A stretch of 64,000 nt of DNA from Gaeumannomyces sp. JS-464 (Eukaryota > Ascomycota > Sordariomycetes > Magnaporthales > Magnaporthaceae): positions 1,116,001 through 1,180,000 of the forward strand of contig NGZR01000003.1 in assembly GCA_002197995.1 (NCBI GenBank). The letters run 5' to 3'. The notes under the pieces are model-generated. The model was not told the origin of the DNA. It saw only the letters and a program-made list of their open reading frames with translations, and did no database searches. This document shows positions 1 to 10,607 of this stretch, in pieces. Each line of letters starts with the position of its first letter. Position 1 is the first letter of the stretch. The position numbers were made by a program, and so were the translations under genes.

Positions 1-1
1 C

Positions 2-651
2 GAGTTCGTCCGCGTGGGCTACTACGTCAACCATGAGTACGAGACGGAGGAGCTCAACGCGGACCCGCCGGCGAAGCCTATTATCGAGAAGGTCCGCCGC
101 AACATTCTCTCAGAGAAGCCCCGCGTGACCAGGTTTGCCATCAAGTGGTATGTTACCTGCTTCTGCTACATCCAACCCCCTGGCACTCGGGTGATTTATA
201 CTCCACGTCGACCAGCTGTTGCATGAGCTGACGCCTCTACAGGGACTCCGAGCTCACTGCCCCCGCCGAATTCCCGCCTGAGCAGCCCGAGGCCGACCTC
301 GCGGCGGACGAGGAGGAATACGGCGCCGAGGAGCTGGCTGAAGAGGAGGAGGAGGCGGCGGCTGCCGAGGCCAACGGTGAGGGCAGCGCTGCGGCCGCTG
401 AGCCCGGTCAGGACGCAGAGATGGCCGGCGCCGAGACCGAGAACGCTGAGAACGGAGCGGCCGAGGAGGAGCTGTCGGACGACGAGGGCAGCGTTGATAT
501 TGAGGGCGAGAGCGACGAGGAGATTGAGGACGAGATGGAGGGCGAGGTGGAGGGCGAGGCCGCTGCGGGCGATGCGGGCGATGCTATGGAGGTTGACACC
601 GACACCAAGCCGGCTCAAGCCGCCGCGAAGCCGACGGTCATGTCCCACTGA
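2..651 (+). CDS. ASF1: Histone H3-H4 chaperone Asf1 (3' part; 5' end outside window)
   Basis: Asf1 binds the H3-H4 dimer and hands it to the CAF-1 and HIR assembly pathways in the nucleus. Only the C-terminal part is present. The first 48 codons read the last part of the conserved Asf1 core (VGYYVNHEY, then [15 protein letters not shown], then RFAIKW), which is almost invariant across fungi. An intron at 148-242 (GTATGT donor, CTACAG acceptor) splits the Trp codon, and exon 2 (243-651) restores the expected W-D-S-E. After the core comes a roughly 130-residue tail rich in Glu and Asp, as in fungal Asf1. The stop is TGA at 649-651. No frameshift is visible. The long ORF antisense to exon 2 is a composition shadow. 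Confidence 0.95.
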
Positions 652-2666
652 ACCACACCATAAGCGACGCCATCACGAACGGAATCACACAGCAACCACC
701 CCGGCAGCAGCTGTGGAGGGGCTTACTCTCCTCCTCTCCGACGACAGCTCCCCTTATTTGCCTGCTCAGGCGCCAAGTTGCCAAGCGGGCATGAATTTGA
801 TCAGTGATGATCACTCACCAATACCATTTAGACGACGGATGAAACAGGATTCATGAACTGTTGGAGTTTTTTTCTTGTTTGGTATCTTAAAACGGGTTGC
901 CGGCTGGATGGGGGCAATGACCTTGGAAGGGATAGATGCGTGGGCGGAGGCGGAGTTCACGGTAGGGGCTGCTGTCACTGAAGCGAGCGTATCGGTCAGG
1001 GTATTGCGGGCAGGACGAAGGGATAATGTCATGGATACCAGAGTAGAGGGCAATGGATATCAGATGTGTTTTCCGTGCGCCATTTGCCATGCTTCACTCT
1101 TCTCTGTCCAGAACCATCTGGGTTGATTGGCTTGCTGCGCATACAGGCAGGCTATTGCGGAACCCTGGAAGCAGGGGCCTTCATTAGGTGTGCCTCAAAC
1201 GTGCCGTTTTGACAGGGCGTCATTTCCAGAACACAGCTAGCTGCGGGCAGTTCAGCCGACCCTTGCCGATGCAACAACCTAGAAGCACCCAGAGAAACAT
1301 CGACAGCCCTGTCTTGAGCTGCACCTGTCCAAAAAAGGGAAACGAGGCTGTTCATGGTCGGGGCACGTCTCCGGCTGCGTGCATCCGTGAGTCCTCCATG
1401 ATCCAAAACAAGCACCGACGGGCAGGCTCGAACAGCTTAGGCAGGCAATCAAAACTGGAGACCAGCGGGTGCCGTCGCATGGAGTCAAGTGCGTTCCACG
1501 TGTCTGCACGCTCTGACGCAACACCAAGTTTGGCTGCTGCATGCACGGCCAAGCGCGCCCCAGGGGCTGTGTTCCCCTCCTCCGCGGGAGGCTCGCAGCA
1601 AATCGCGTGCGAACTTGCACTTCGACTTTGTCCCGCTGGAAGCCGACGCCTGCCAACAACATGGAGGAGACACCATCATCATTCACGTCGGGTTCCTCTG
1701 GCCCCCCACGCGATTGAGAGACGCCATCCATCATTGGCATGCAGCTCGCCTGCCCGAAACCTTGCCCTGCCTTCCTTGGCTTCGAAGAGTGATCCAGCAC
1801 CTGCGCACATGCAACGGCGACGGGGGCGGTGCCGAGGCGTCGGTCAGCCAATCCGTCGTCGTCCTCTCTCCCGGGACTGGTCTCCCTCACCTTTCTTCCA
1901 GTCCAGCTGGCACTCACAACACGCAGTCGCTCATGAACCGGGCAACTGTCTATCGGACCATAACGCTCCCTCGCCGGCGGCCACATGATAGGTTATTGTA
2001 GCATTGCGTCTGTTTAATAATTGCAACGGTATTATTTCATCTTGGTCCTCGCCCTCTCCGCCCCCACACATCGCCGCCATCGCCGTCTTGTCCTGGCGCT
2101 TGTAGCCCGTTGTTTTTGCGCCAAGGCCGCCTGGGGAGCAGGTCGACAAACATTGAGAAATGGGAAATGACTGGGCGCGTCCTGGGAGGGCACTCTCCAC
2201 GCACACCCCCTTCCACAAGCTTCTCATGGGTTAGCTTGTTTCCCCGTGCCGTTTGCCCAAATCTGACACCGATGCTGGGCGCGCGGCTGAGCAGCAGAAG
2301 CCCCGTTCTTCCTCCCCGGCATGGTCGATCAACAGCCTGCCTGCCCCGTGGCCGGCGACCCATGTCATCGGTCCTCCACTCCGAGCAAAGACTATAAGGA
2401 GAGGCGTGGTAACACATCTACATAAGGGACCGCACTCGCTCTCGATATTTTGTGTATTTCATTCCCGCTCTCTCGCTCCGCGTTCATCTCGTCTTGCTGT
2501 GTACACTGGCCACCTTCTCAAGCCCAGAAGTAGGCAGGATATACAAACAACAGATACAAGACACAATCTAAAGCCTCGCTTTCCTGATTCCCTTCCTTGT
2601 GCTCTGGTGCTATCTAGTCCTGAACCGAGCCATCGTTAGCCTCAGCACCTTCCCAGGCACCAAGCC
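652..2666. other. Intergenic region, ASF1 to CorA-like gene
   Basis: Two kilobases without a supportable gene. It should hold the ASF1 3' UTR and the promoter and 5' leader of the CorA-like gene; the last 250 bases are rich in C/T and CAAG/CACA, as in leaders of filamentous fungi. Stop-free frames at about 1188-1988 (+) and 1279-1986 (-) overlap each other, resemble no family and have no coding-like codon pattern. I see no tRNA or repeat. Confidence 0.6.
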
Positions 2667-5517
2667 ATGACCTCCCAACAGAGACAGGATGAGCTACTTC
2701 GTGAGCTTCAGCACTACCATGAAGAGTCTCTCAAAACACTTAGGTCACTGGGAGCTCTCGCCGCGGGCAACCACACAACCATGACCGATACCAGCCACAA
2801 TCCCGGCAGACGCCGGGTAAACAGCTTCTTCACTTGCGGAGCGCCTGAGATGGATCGAGGAGCCGGCAGCAGCAGCGGTGGCGAGGTGCTGCTGCCCGGA
2901 TCGCCGTCCCTCCAGGCTACCCGTGTACCTCTTGCGCCAATCCCACTCTCGTCGTCACCGCCGAGGCCTATCACACACACCCTCAGCATAGACAGCCAGA
3001 ACCTATCGGCGCACTCTCCCCTACCAGGAAACGGCCTGGGCATCATGCCGGGAGGGAAGCACATTCCCGTGTCGCTGTACAGCAACGAGTCGGACGTGGA
3101 GGAGGACACCGACTTCATCCCGTTGCTGCCGCTCGTCGACCACCAGCAAGCAAAGCTGCAGCAACTGCAGCAGCAGCACAGCATCCCAATCCCACCGCGT
3201 GCCTCCCCGCAGGACGGCGAGATAGCGTCAGCGCAAACGCTCCTGCCCAGTCGGTCGTTCTCGGGCGAGCAGCTGGTGCGCCATATCCAAAACCTGGACG
3301 AAGGGCGCGCCGGCACGCTCATCGCCCTCCTGGACGAGACGTGGCGGCGCAGGTCCGAGCTGGACGAGGCCAAGCTGCTGGCCACGCGCGAAGACGAGCT
3401 GTACGGGAGCGCGACGTACGAGGTCTACGACGTGGGCAGGGACTCGGTCGCCACTCCACAGCACGACGACAGGGGAAGCACCAACGACGGGGCGCTAGAT
3501 CTGGAGACGGTATGGAACACGGTCAAGGTAAGTGACATGGATGGTGACCCCTGAACTTGCCCTGATTGTCAGACATCGATCATCGGGCCAACGAAACTGT
3601 GCTTTTTATCATATTCCCCTGCTTATATGTTTTGTATCTAGGACGTCAACCCAATCACAGCTCGGCAAGATCTCCAAGGCCCTGCAAGCCCTACAGGGGG
3701 CGCTGTTGGCCGGATGACGTGAGTGCACAATCTTCCGGGTGTCCAAATACCAGGCTCACCGGCGACTCTGAGGAGCATCGAACTAACCGTCAACAACAGA
3801 ATCTTGCAGGAGCCATCGCCTATCATGCTCAGCGCGGCGCATCTGACCATGGCCGAGCACTTTGACATGGACGAGCTGATCCAACATCTGGTTACGCCAC
3901 AAGGAAACAAGGGAAGACCCGCGTATGTCTGGACAGGCCGCATTTCAAACTCTTCTTTCTGCCTTTGCTAACAGGTTCTCCTATTTCCATCCAGGCCTAT
4001 ATGCAGCACCGGGCTTTTGAACCGTGCGAAGTCCGCCAGCGGAGCTTCTTTTTCGTGTTCAAATACTACACCGCAGTAGGCGAAGGTCTCAGCCCGGCAC
4101 CGTACCAGCAGTACGACCGCCGGCCGCAAGACTACAAGGCCCCGGACCACATCGAGATCACCGAATGCAGTTCGGTGCTGGCGCTGTCGCTGGAGGGCCG
4201 CCGGTTAGCCCGATTTATATGCGCGGGCGCAGGCGGCGCAGTTACCAGGTGGGCAAGGTGTTTGACCATTTTGCGCCCTGGCACCTGCTGAGCATCCAAA
4301 GCTTCGCCGACAACGAGCACTCGATGCGCAGCGACGACGCCAAGAAGCCGTTTACAGCGGACCCTACGCTTTCCTGACTCGCTGGCGGCCGAGTACCGGG
4401 ACGCGGCCAAACGGTACACGCTGCTCAACGAGATGATCACCAAATTGATCACCCCGTCGAGCCAGTTCATGTTCGAGGTCAAGCTCCGCGATAAGCTGCT
4501 GTTCGAGGACAAGTACTTCACCTACACCGGCGGTACTTTTGGGCCTACAACAGCCTGGCCCTGATCAACGAGGGCATCAAGTCCATGATCGCCGCCTACG
4601 GCGACACGTTCAACAGCGAGTTCTGGGAGGCCGGCACCGGACGCTGTGGCCGCTGCCCGACGAGGAGGGCTTCGGGTCGGCCGAGGCGAGGCGGAAGTAC
4701 CTGGACAAATGGCGGCGCTGCGCGAGGAGCTGAAGCGCACCATGCACGAGCTCTGGCCGTGCACCACCGCAACGAGGGCCTGCGCAAGGAGAAAGAGCCT
4801 GCGCGAGCAGCTGTTCAGCGGGTCCAGCGTCAAGGAGAGCCGCAGGGCGATCGAGCAGGGCGACAACATCAAGATCCTGACGAGCGTGTCCATGATCTTT
4901 CTGCCGCTTACTTTTGTGACGGTATGTCTCATTTCCCAGTGTGCTTAGCATGCTGCATTCTACAGACAGACGTGTGAAAGGGGCAAGAGCATTGCTAACC
5001 AGTATTCCCCACCAACTTACAGTCCGTGTTCGGCATCACCGAGTTCAACATCTCCCCCGAGGACTGGAGGTTCGCCACGACCATGGTCTGCGTGTGCGTG
5101 CCCTTCTTTGTGCTCATCGTCGTCCTGCAGACGCAGGCCGGGATGGAGATGTGCAAGCGGCTCGGCGGCAGCCTCAAGGGCTACTTCCAGGGCGAGGATG
5201 AGCAGACAAAGTACCGGCGCGAGCTGCAGTCGCTGGCGGGCCGGGCCGACGAAGGGGTGCGCATGGCGACCAGGGCGGCGGCGACGGCGGCCACTGCCGA
5301 GGGAGGAGGTGGCGGCGGTGGCGGGAACGGGAGGAAGCAGCCTCTCCTGTTTGGGCGGCGCAAGAAGGCTGAGCTCGGGGGCGGGCCAGCGGCTGCTGTG
5401 GGTGACGATGTGGAGGCGGCGAGGGGCGGTTCGGTCACGGGAGGGTGGCTTTGGGGCTGGCGTCGGGTGTTTTTTGGTGGTCAACCGCGAATCAAATCTG
5501 CTGATGAGAATGTTTGA
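2667..5517 (+). CDS. CorA-like Mg2+ transporter family membrane protein (frameshifted)
   Basis: Fungal member of the CorA/ZntB superfamily of divalent-cation channels, probably at the plasma membrane or an internal membrane. The start ATG opens a long low-complexity cytosolic region (exon 1, 2667-3527). Introns at 3528-3641, 3719-3799 and 4922-5022 are clear; one near 3923-3995 has an uncertain donor. The cytosolic domain shows family blocks VRQRSFFFVFKYYT, ECSSVLALSL, FDHFAPWHLLSIQ, KLRDKLLFED, FWAYNSLALINEGIKS and SGSSVKESRRAIEQGDNIK. Two C-terminal TM helices follow (SMIFLPLTFVT and a second at about 5080-5130), then a basic and acidic tail. Between 4200 and 4760 at least seven single-base losses break the frame (for example near 4207, 4353, 4374, 4530, 4635, 4710 and 4753), each in a doubled or repeated base, so consensus error is likely. 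The loop between the TMs reads SVFGITEF, where relatives have SVFGM. Confidence 0.86.
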
Positions 5518-6426
5518 CGCGACTTGTAAAATGTCGCCGTCAAGCGGCTGCCATCATTTTTGAGAATGTCCAGTCCATGCCTGTGTCGATTTCGAGGTAT
5601 TTCCCCGTCTTCTCATTACCCCATTTGCCTTTTTGGGTAACGAGTTCATTCTGTTCTTCCCTTCGGGCGCTTGACTGCGTGGGTTCTTTTTCCTCTTTTT
5701 CACGACGCGTTGCTCACGATGATATCAGCGTTTTTTCTTCTCTCAAGCTTACCACATTAGAATCTCAAAATATCCACCGTCATCGCGTTTTCTTCTTATA
5801 CACACTTCATCATAATCAGGAGATCACTAAGCGCCTGACAGGCATCACTCGCCGCATCCATGCACCGGAGGAGCTTAAAACCCGACTACGCACCCGGGTG
5901 GCGGTAGATTCAGAGGTCGATGGCAATGGACCTATCACCATCTAGACGAAGAGATGCCAACACGTTCCCCAAATGAAAGGTGTACTCTGTATAAACTGCA
6001 TAACCGTCAGAGTTGGAACAGCGGAAAGAAAAAGAGAAGGAAACAGGAAAGGAAACAGGAAATAGGAAAGGAGACCGACAAGATAAGTTCGGGCAACCTA
6101 AGGGGACCATTCCAATTAGCGTCATCAGAGGTGCATGTTTTTATTTGGGCGCCGCGGGCCACATCAACCCCAAGGAAGCCATCTTTTGACGACATCATTG
6201 TCGAACCTCCTCGCATGGAGTGCGTACAAAAAAAAAGCCCGTTCTCTTGCCCCCAAGTCCATGGCCCTTCGGCCCTTGGGGGCCCTGCACCGGACAACGG
6301 TATCCAACACCATACCACTTTTCGACCACCCACGATCTTGGTCTTTCGGAATTAAAATCTTAGCCGGTTGTCATATTCGGCATTTCCGTACTGCTTTATC
6401 GCTTTCGTCGTTCCCAGCCAGCATAA

Positions 6427-6705
6427 ATATCTGGCATCTCCAACAACGATATTGCCAACCGAATTCTTGATGAGATCAGCAAGACGTTTGCGGAACATGG
6501 TCAAAAGATCGACGCCCTCGCCTCCGTCTTAAATACGGTCACCGAGGTGGTCCAGCAGCTCCAGACCGGGTACTTGGCCTGGGAGCTGGAAACACACCCC
6601 ACGCAGTCTTCGCGGACAAACATCTGTGGCGAGGTGGGGGCTGGCCCTTTTTTGGACATTTTCTTTCTAATGCACTCCCCCTATACCCCAAAAGCATGCG
6701 CCTGA
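6427..6705 (+). other. Possible coding fragment without ATG
   Basis: An open frame of about 92 codons runs between TAA at 6424 and TGA at 6703 and has no ATG start. Its first half (about 6436-6570) reads like a long amphipathic helix: residues DIANRILDEISKTFAEHGQK, then ALASVLNTVTEVVQQLQ. The second half does not look like protein. It may be an exon of an unrecognised gene, a relic, or chance. I do not recognise the family. Confidence 0.25.
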
Positions 6706-6719
6706 ATAATGCCAAATAT

Positions 6720-6910
6720 CCTAGCACGAAGAACGATCTCGTTTCGCGTTCAACCGTCGCATCACGTCCCTGTACGACCCCATCCATCCGTTTTAGAGCA
6801 CCGAATCTGGCGGTGTTATCCATAGGATGTCCAAGAGCTCGGAGAATGGGATCGATGACGTCGTCTGTTAAACCCAGTTTTTGAGTTAGCAGTTGCTCGA
6901 TGTTGCCATC
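6720..6910 (-). other. Possible coding fragment on the minus strand
   Basis: The minus strand from about 6910 to 6720 is open and reads like a helical protein (EQLLTQKLGLTDDVIDPILR, then FGALKRMDGVVQGRDATVER). A TACTAAC sequence followed closely by an AG lies just upstream at about 6935-6945, which could be a branch point and acceptor. Codon use is mixed and lacks the strong G/C third position of the neighbouring genes. No family is recognised and no complete gene model can be built. Confidence 0.25.
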
Positions 6911-7241
6911 CGTAGTTGATGTGTGTAGCTGTTAGTATCGATGAGATAAGGCGTAGCAGGAAAGCCCGCGATGTCCAGACTCCCTTCGGTTTAAACGACT
7001 CCATCTCAAGATCACATCGGTGTTGCTGCTTGACGGGGAGGATGGAGTCCGGACTTGTGTCACATAGAGGCTCGAGTGCCTACCAGGGAGGAAAAAATAA
7101 AGCTTAGTTTTGAGCGTTGGGGAACAGTAATGGGACATGGATCGAGACATTCATTATGTATTTGCGCATGGAAGCAACCTGGCCATAGAATCCTGAAAAT
7201 GGTCCCACCAAGCTCGGCTCGGTCTTTGCTATTCTCCATCC

Positions 7242-7693
7242 TCATTCCTTCACGCCAACCACTTGGCCGTTCTCCGTGCCGTCCATAGATTGGCCATCAG
7301 CCACGCCGGCGGCAGCCTTGTCGCGCTCCCACTCTTCCGGGGTCTTACACTTGGCGGTCCAGGCGTGGATCTGCGAAATCTCCTGCTTGAGCGCCGCGTT
7401 GACCAGCCGATGCCTCTTGAGCGAGTTCTTGCCTGCGAACTCGGGCGAGACGATCAGAGTGGTAAAAGCTTGTCCGCAGCCCCCTGGAATCAGGGCGTCA
7501 GTTGCGTCTTTTTTTTTTTTTTTTTTTTCATGAGGCGGAGACGACGTACTCAGGACTCCCTTGAGGTGGGGTCGTGTAAAAAGATGAATCAAATGAACTA
7601 ACCTGACATATCAGTGACATCCACATGGATCGCCTTTAGCCTCTCGGTGAGGGCAGCCTTGATAGACGCGTCCGTGATGGAGGCGGCAGCCAT
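7242..7693 (-). CDS. BOL2: BolA-like protein 2 (Fra2/Bol2 type)
   Basis: BolA family partner of monothiol glutaredoxins. With Grx3/Grx4 it binds a [2Fe-2S] cluster and signals iron status in the cytosol and nucleus. The model is complement(join(7242..7483,7603..7693)), giving 110 residues, the usual length. Exon 1 reads MAAASITDASIKAALTERLK; the intron (7484-7602) joins SG to GCGQAF. Key residues are present: the Cys of SGGCGQAF and the His of LKRHRLVN, the cluster ligands in Fra2. The end of the BolA fold reads HAWTAKCKTPEEW. The intron carries a run of 20 T on the plus strand. No frameshift is visible. It is transcribed away from NIF3, sharing a short spacer. Confidence 0.93.
7509..7528. 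repeat. T20 homopolymer inside the BOL2 intron
   Basis: An uninterrupted run of 20 T on the plus strand (A on the coding strand) lies about 25 bases from the BOL2 splice acceptor. It is a probable length-variable microsatellite. Confidence 0.95.
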
Positions 7694-8070
7694 GGTACCT
7701 TTGGGGACGAAGGAAAGTTATCAGATTGATAAGATGCTGCCGAGCTGCGACATGATCGGGATGTCAGCTCCATGGGATTTGATGCATTGCCCCGCCATCC
7801 AATGTGGAGCCCGCTGCTCGCCTGGAGAAAAACTGGTGGCGTCACCAGCAGGTCAATGCCCACCTAGTTATCGTCCGGTCCCTGTTCGAGCTCCCTCGGG
7901 GAGAGCTTCAGTGGGGTAAAACGCTGGAGAAAACCACCACTCACAGTGTGCAAACTCGCAGCTGAATCAATTCATGTATGTTCAGGCAGCCATTCAGGCT
8001 CATTTAGTGATCTTCTAACTCCGCGAGCTCGATTTGGGAGCTCGGAAGAGTCTTCTGGCACGCTTTGTGG
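7694..8070. promoter_or_regulatory. Divergent promoter region, BOL2/NIF3
   Basis: The 377 bases between the start codons of BOL2 (minus) and NIF3 (plus) must hold both promoters and leaders. I recognise no specific operator in it. Confidence 0.5.
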
Positions 8071-9339
8071 ATGTCACGCCTTGCGAGACCAGTAGCGACG
8101 TTTATACGCCTCGGAGCGCCCACGTCTCGCTTCGCTGGCCGGATCAACCCCTTGACAGCGGGCTCATCGAGAATCGCATCAAAGCCTCTGTGTAGAACGG
8201 GCTACATCGCGGCGACGAGGCCAGCATTCACCATGGCTGCTGGCCCTCACCCATTGACCCAAGCCGTGGTCTCGGCAATGAGGTCACTGTATGGCTTTGC
8301 ACAATATAAGCACTCGGCGGTTCTGCCAGGCGAGAGCTTTGCTGACCAAGGACCACTACCAGGTACCCTGAGGAGCTTGCAGACAGAGCCTGGGACAATG
8401 TCGGTCTCCTCCTGGAGAACTTCGCCCCAGCAGCTACCCCTCCTGAGCTCGTGCTCCTCGCGAACGATGTGACCCCCAACGTCGTGGACGAGGCTATCGC
8501 CAAGCAAGCCGCAGTCATCGTCAGCTACCGTGAGGAAACCCTTTCTCGCCCCTTTGATCTCGTACCAGCGGCCCTGTACAGTAAGACTAAACCACAACGC
8601 CGCAAGACCCCCCAATCTTCAGGGCCTCAAGTCCATCACCCTAGACGACCCGCAGCAGAAGCTCCTGCTGCGGCTGATCCAGAACAACATCGCCGTCTAC
8701 AGCCCCCACACCGCCGTCGACGCGGCCCCCGGCGGCCTCAACGACTGGCTCGCCGACGCCGTCACGTCGTGGGCCGCCGAGTCGGGCGTCACCTCGACCC
8801 GCACCGTCGCCAAGCCCCTGTCGGGCCCCGCCCCTGCCGGCTTCGAGGGCGCCGGCTACGGCCGCGTGTGCCGCTACAGCCAGCCAGTTTCCCTCGTCGG
8901 CCTCGTGCGTGCCGCCGCCGCGCGTCTGGGCGGCCAGCGCTTCGTGTCGGTCGCCGCGCCCCGCGTCGCCGTGGCGGGCCGGCCCGAGACGCCGGCCGAG
9001 CGCGCCGCGCGCCTGGCCGCGGTCAAGGTGGCCTCGGTCGCCGTCTGCGCCGGCTCCGGCGCCGACGTGCTGCAGGGCGCCGACGCCGACGTCGTCGTCA
9101 CGGGCGAGATGAGCCACCACACCGCGCTGCGCCTCACCATGCTCGGCAGGTACGTCGTCACCGTCTTCCACAGCAACTCGGAGCGCGCGTTCCTGCGCGA
9201 GGTGCTCCGCGCGAAGCTGGCCAGTTCTCTTGGCAGGTTGTACCCTGGCCCGCCCGTCGCCGTGGTTGTGAGCGAGGCGGATGCCGATCCTTACGAGATA
9301 TGGGACGTGGAAAACCTTGGGAGGGGTTTGTGCTTTTGA
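8071..9339 (+). CDS. NIF3: NIF3 family protein (NGG1-interacting factor 3-like)
   Basis: Widely conserved NIF3/DUF34 metal-binding protein; its exact role is unsettled and yeast NIF3 is mitochondrial. Exons are 8071-8288, 8363-8529 and 8607-9339. The first intron joins SL to YPEELADRAWDNVGLLLEN. The second leads into an HPPIFRGLKSI block holding a metal-site His; the G run after AGG appears one base short (about 8628), which shifts the frame until corrected. Further family blocks are NIAVYSPHTAVDA, GSGADVL and GEMSHHTAL; the HH pair and a nearby HSNSER segment match metal-site regions. The first 50 residues are rich in Arg and Ser, lack acidic residues and look like a mitochondrial presequence. 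A second Met at 8233 starts directly at the domain, so two products are possible. Confidence 0.9.
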
Positions 9340-9543
9340 TGCGGCGGGTAAACCTTGGGCCGTCGACCGACCCAGTCTTTCCGAGGTAGCAGATTACACG
9401 AGTTCAAATACGCCGATGCGTCGACTGAACTATCACGGTCGGGCCTTGGGCCTACTCTCGCTGGCTTCGTCTTCAATTGGGGTATAAATGCTCGTGCCTC
9501 CTAGTTCCAAAGCAGTCCGAATGCGTGGAGGTCTTTCCCGACC

Positions 9544-10607
9544 CTAGTCGCCGTCGCTCTCACTCTCTTCGTCGCCATCGTCTTCGTTCTCCTTCTCCTT
9601 CTGCTCCTTATCTCGTGCGTCAACGCCGCTCCGTATAGCAGCGTCGCCCGCTTCCAGACATGTGGCCACATCGGGCCCGCCGACGCCCCGTTCCTTCACG
9701 ACACGAGCAGCCTCCTCGGCAGCGCCCACTCCTTCTGCGCCTCGTCGAGCTTGCCGTCGTCGACGAGCTCGCGCACCCGCGCCGGCGCGGCCAAGACCAG
9801 CCGGGCGACCTCGCGCGTCCGCTCCCTGCGCGCCCTCTCGGCCGCCCGGTCGCCGCGCTCCTCTGGCGGCTGGACGTCGCGTCGCATCTCCTCCCGTATC
9901 GACGAGGCCTGGCTGTAGATGTGCGCGATTGCCGGGTCCAGCGTCGAGGCCATTGGGTTCAGTGGGTCCATGTTTGCCCTCATCTGTGATTTCGTTTCGT
10001 CGAAGACGTTAGTCAGGTTGTGCAGGTATCGACGGGGCAAAGCACTTTGCTTGCAGGCAGGCACCACGAGACAGAAAACGACGCACCTTACGTATCGTCT
10101 CGGTGGCCGTGATGAGCTTGCTGTAGTTGTCGTACACGAGCGCCTTCTTCTCGGCGTCCAGCGCCCTGGCCTCGGCAGCACGCGCGTGTAGGTGCGCAGC
10201 AGGTCGGCGACGCGAGCTCTCGGCGGCGGCACGCGCCACGAACCGCGGCCGCGTCGAAGCCCGGCGCGTCCATCTCGGACGGCGCCACCTCCGAGTAGCC
10301 CGCCCGCCAGGTCCTTGCCGTCGCCGTCGGGCGAGTCGTCCGTCACCTCGAGCGTTGGCGCCGCCGCCGCCTTCTTGAGGTTGTAGTACTCGCGGAGTGC
10401 CGCGCGGTTGCGCCGCGCGGCTCCGGCGGCGGCCTGCGCGCTGCCGGGGGCCGAGGTTGGCCCGCTTGCTGATGCTGTTGCATTGCTGCCGCTTGGCGAC
10501 GAGGTCTGGGATCGGGGGTCGTCGAGGGAGGGGCGGGATGAGGAGGTGGGCGTCTGGGTTGAGTGCACCCGGCGGGGGATCTCTCGTGGTGTTGCTATTG
10601 TGGACAT
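9544..10607 (-). CDS. VPS51: GARP complex subunit Vps51 (frameshifted)
   Basis: Vps51 is a subunit of the Golgi-associated retrograde protein tether, which captures endosome-derived vesicles at the trans-Golgi and contacts the SNARE Tlg1. The start at 10607 sits in a perfect GCCACCATG context and gives MSTIATPREIPRRVH. A Ser/Pro-rich leader follows, then the Vps51 signature: LREYYNLKK, EMDAPGFDAAAFV, ADLLRTYTRV, ALDAEKKALVYDNYSKLITA and TETIRK. The intron at 9984-10086 joins IRK to MRANMDPLNPMASTLDPAIA. The C-terminus reads KERGVGGPDVATC and ends in an acidic tail with TAG at 9544-9546. At least four single-base frameshifts lie at about 10290, 10250, 10220 and 10170, with one more near 9720. 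The gene is small for the family, as expected for fungi. Confidence 0.88.

Larger units (their letters stand above)
5518..7241. other. Intergenic region with unassigned coding-like fragments
   Basis: This span separates the CorA-like gene from BOL2, whose stop lies at 7242. The first 900 bases hold the CorA-like 3' UTR and A- and T-rich tracts with no recognisable gene. Two stretches in its second half look more like protein than background and are listed separately. Nothing else could be supported. Confidence 0.5.

Noticed and set aside
1188..1988. 266-codon frame (+) with an overlapping 235-codon frame (-)
   Set aside because: Both open in the same GC-rich spacer, neither shows domain sequence or codon bias, and they exclude each other.
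2667..5517. Reading the CorA-like gene as a pseudogene
   Set aside because: All shifts are single losses in repeated bases within about 550 bases and conserved sequence resumes each time; the same pattern hits essential genes in the window, so error is the simpler explanation.
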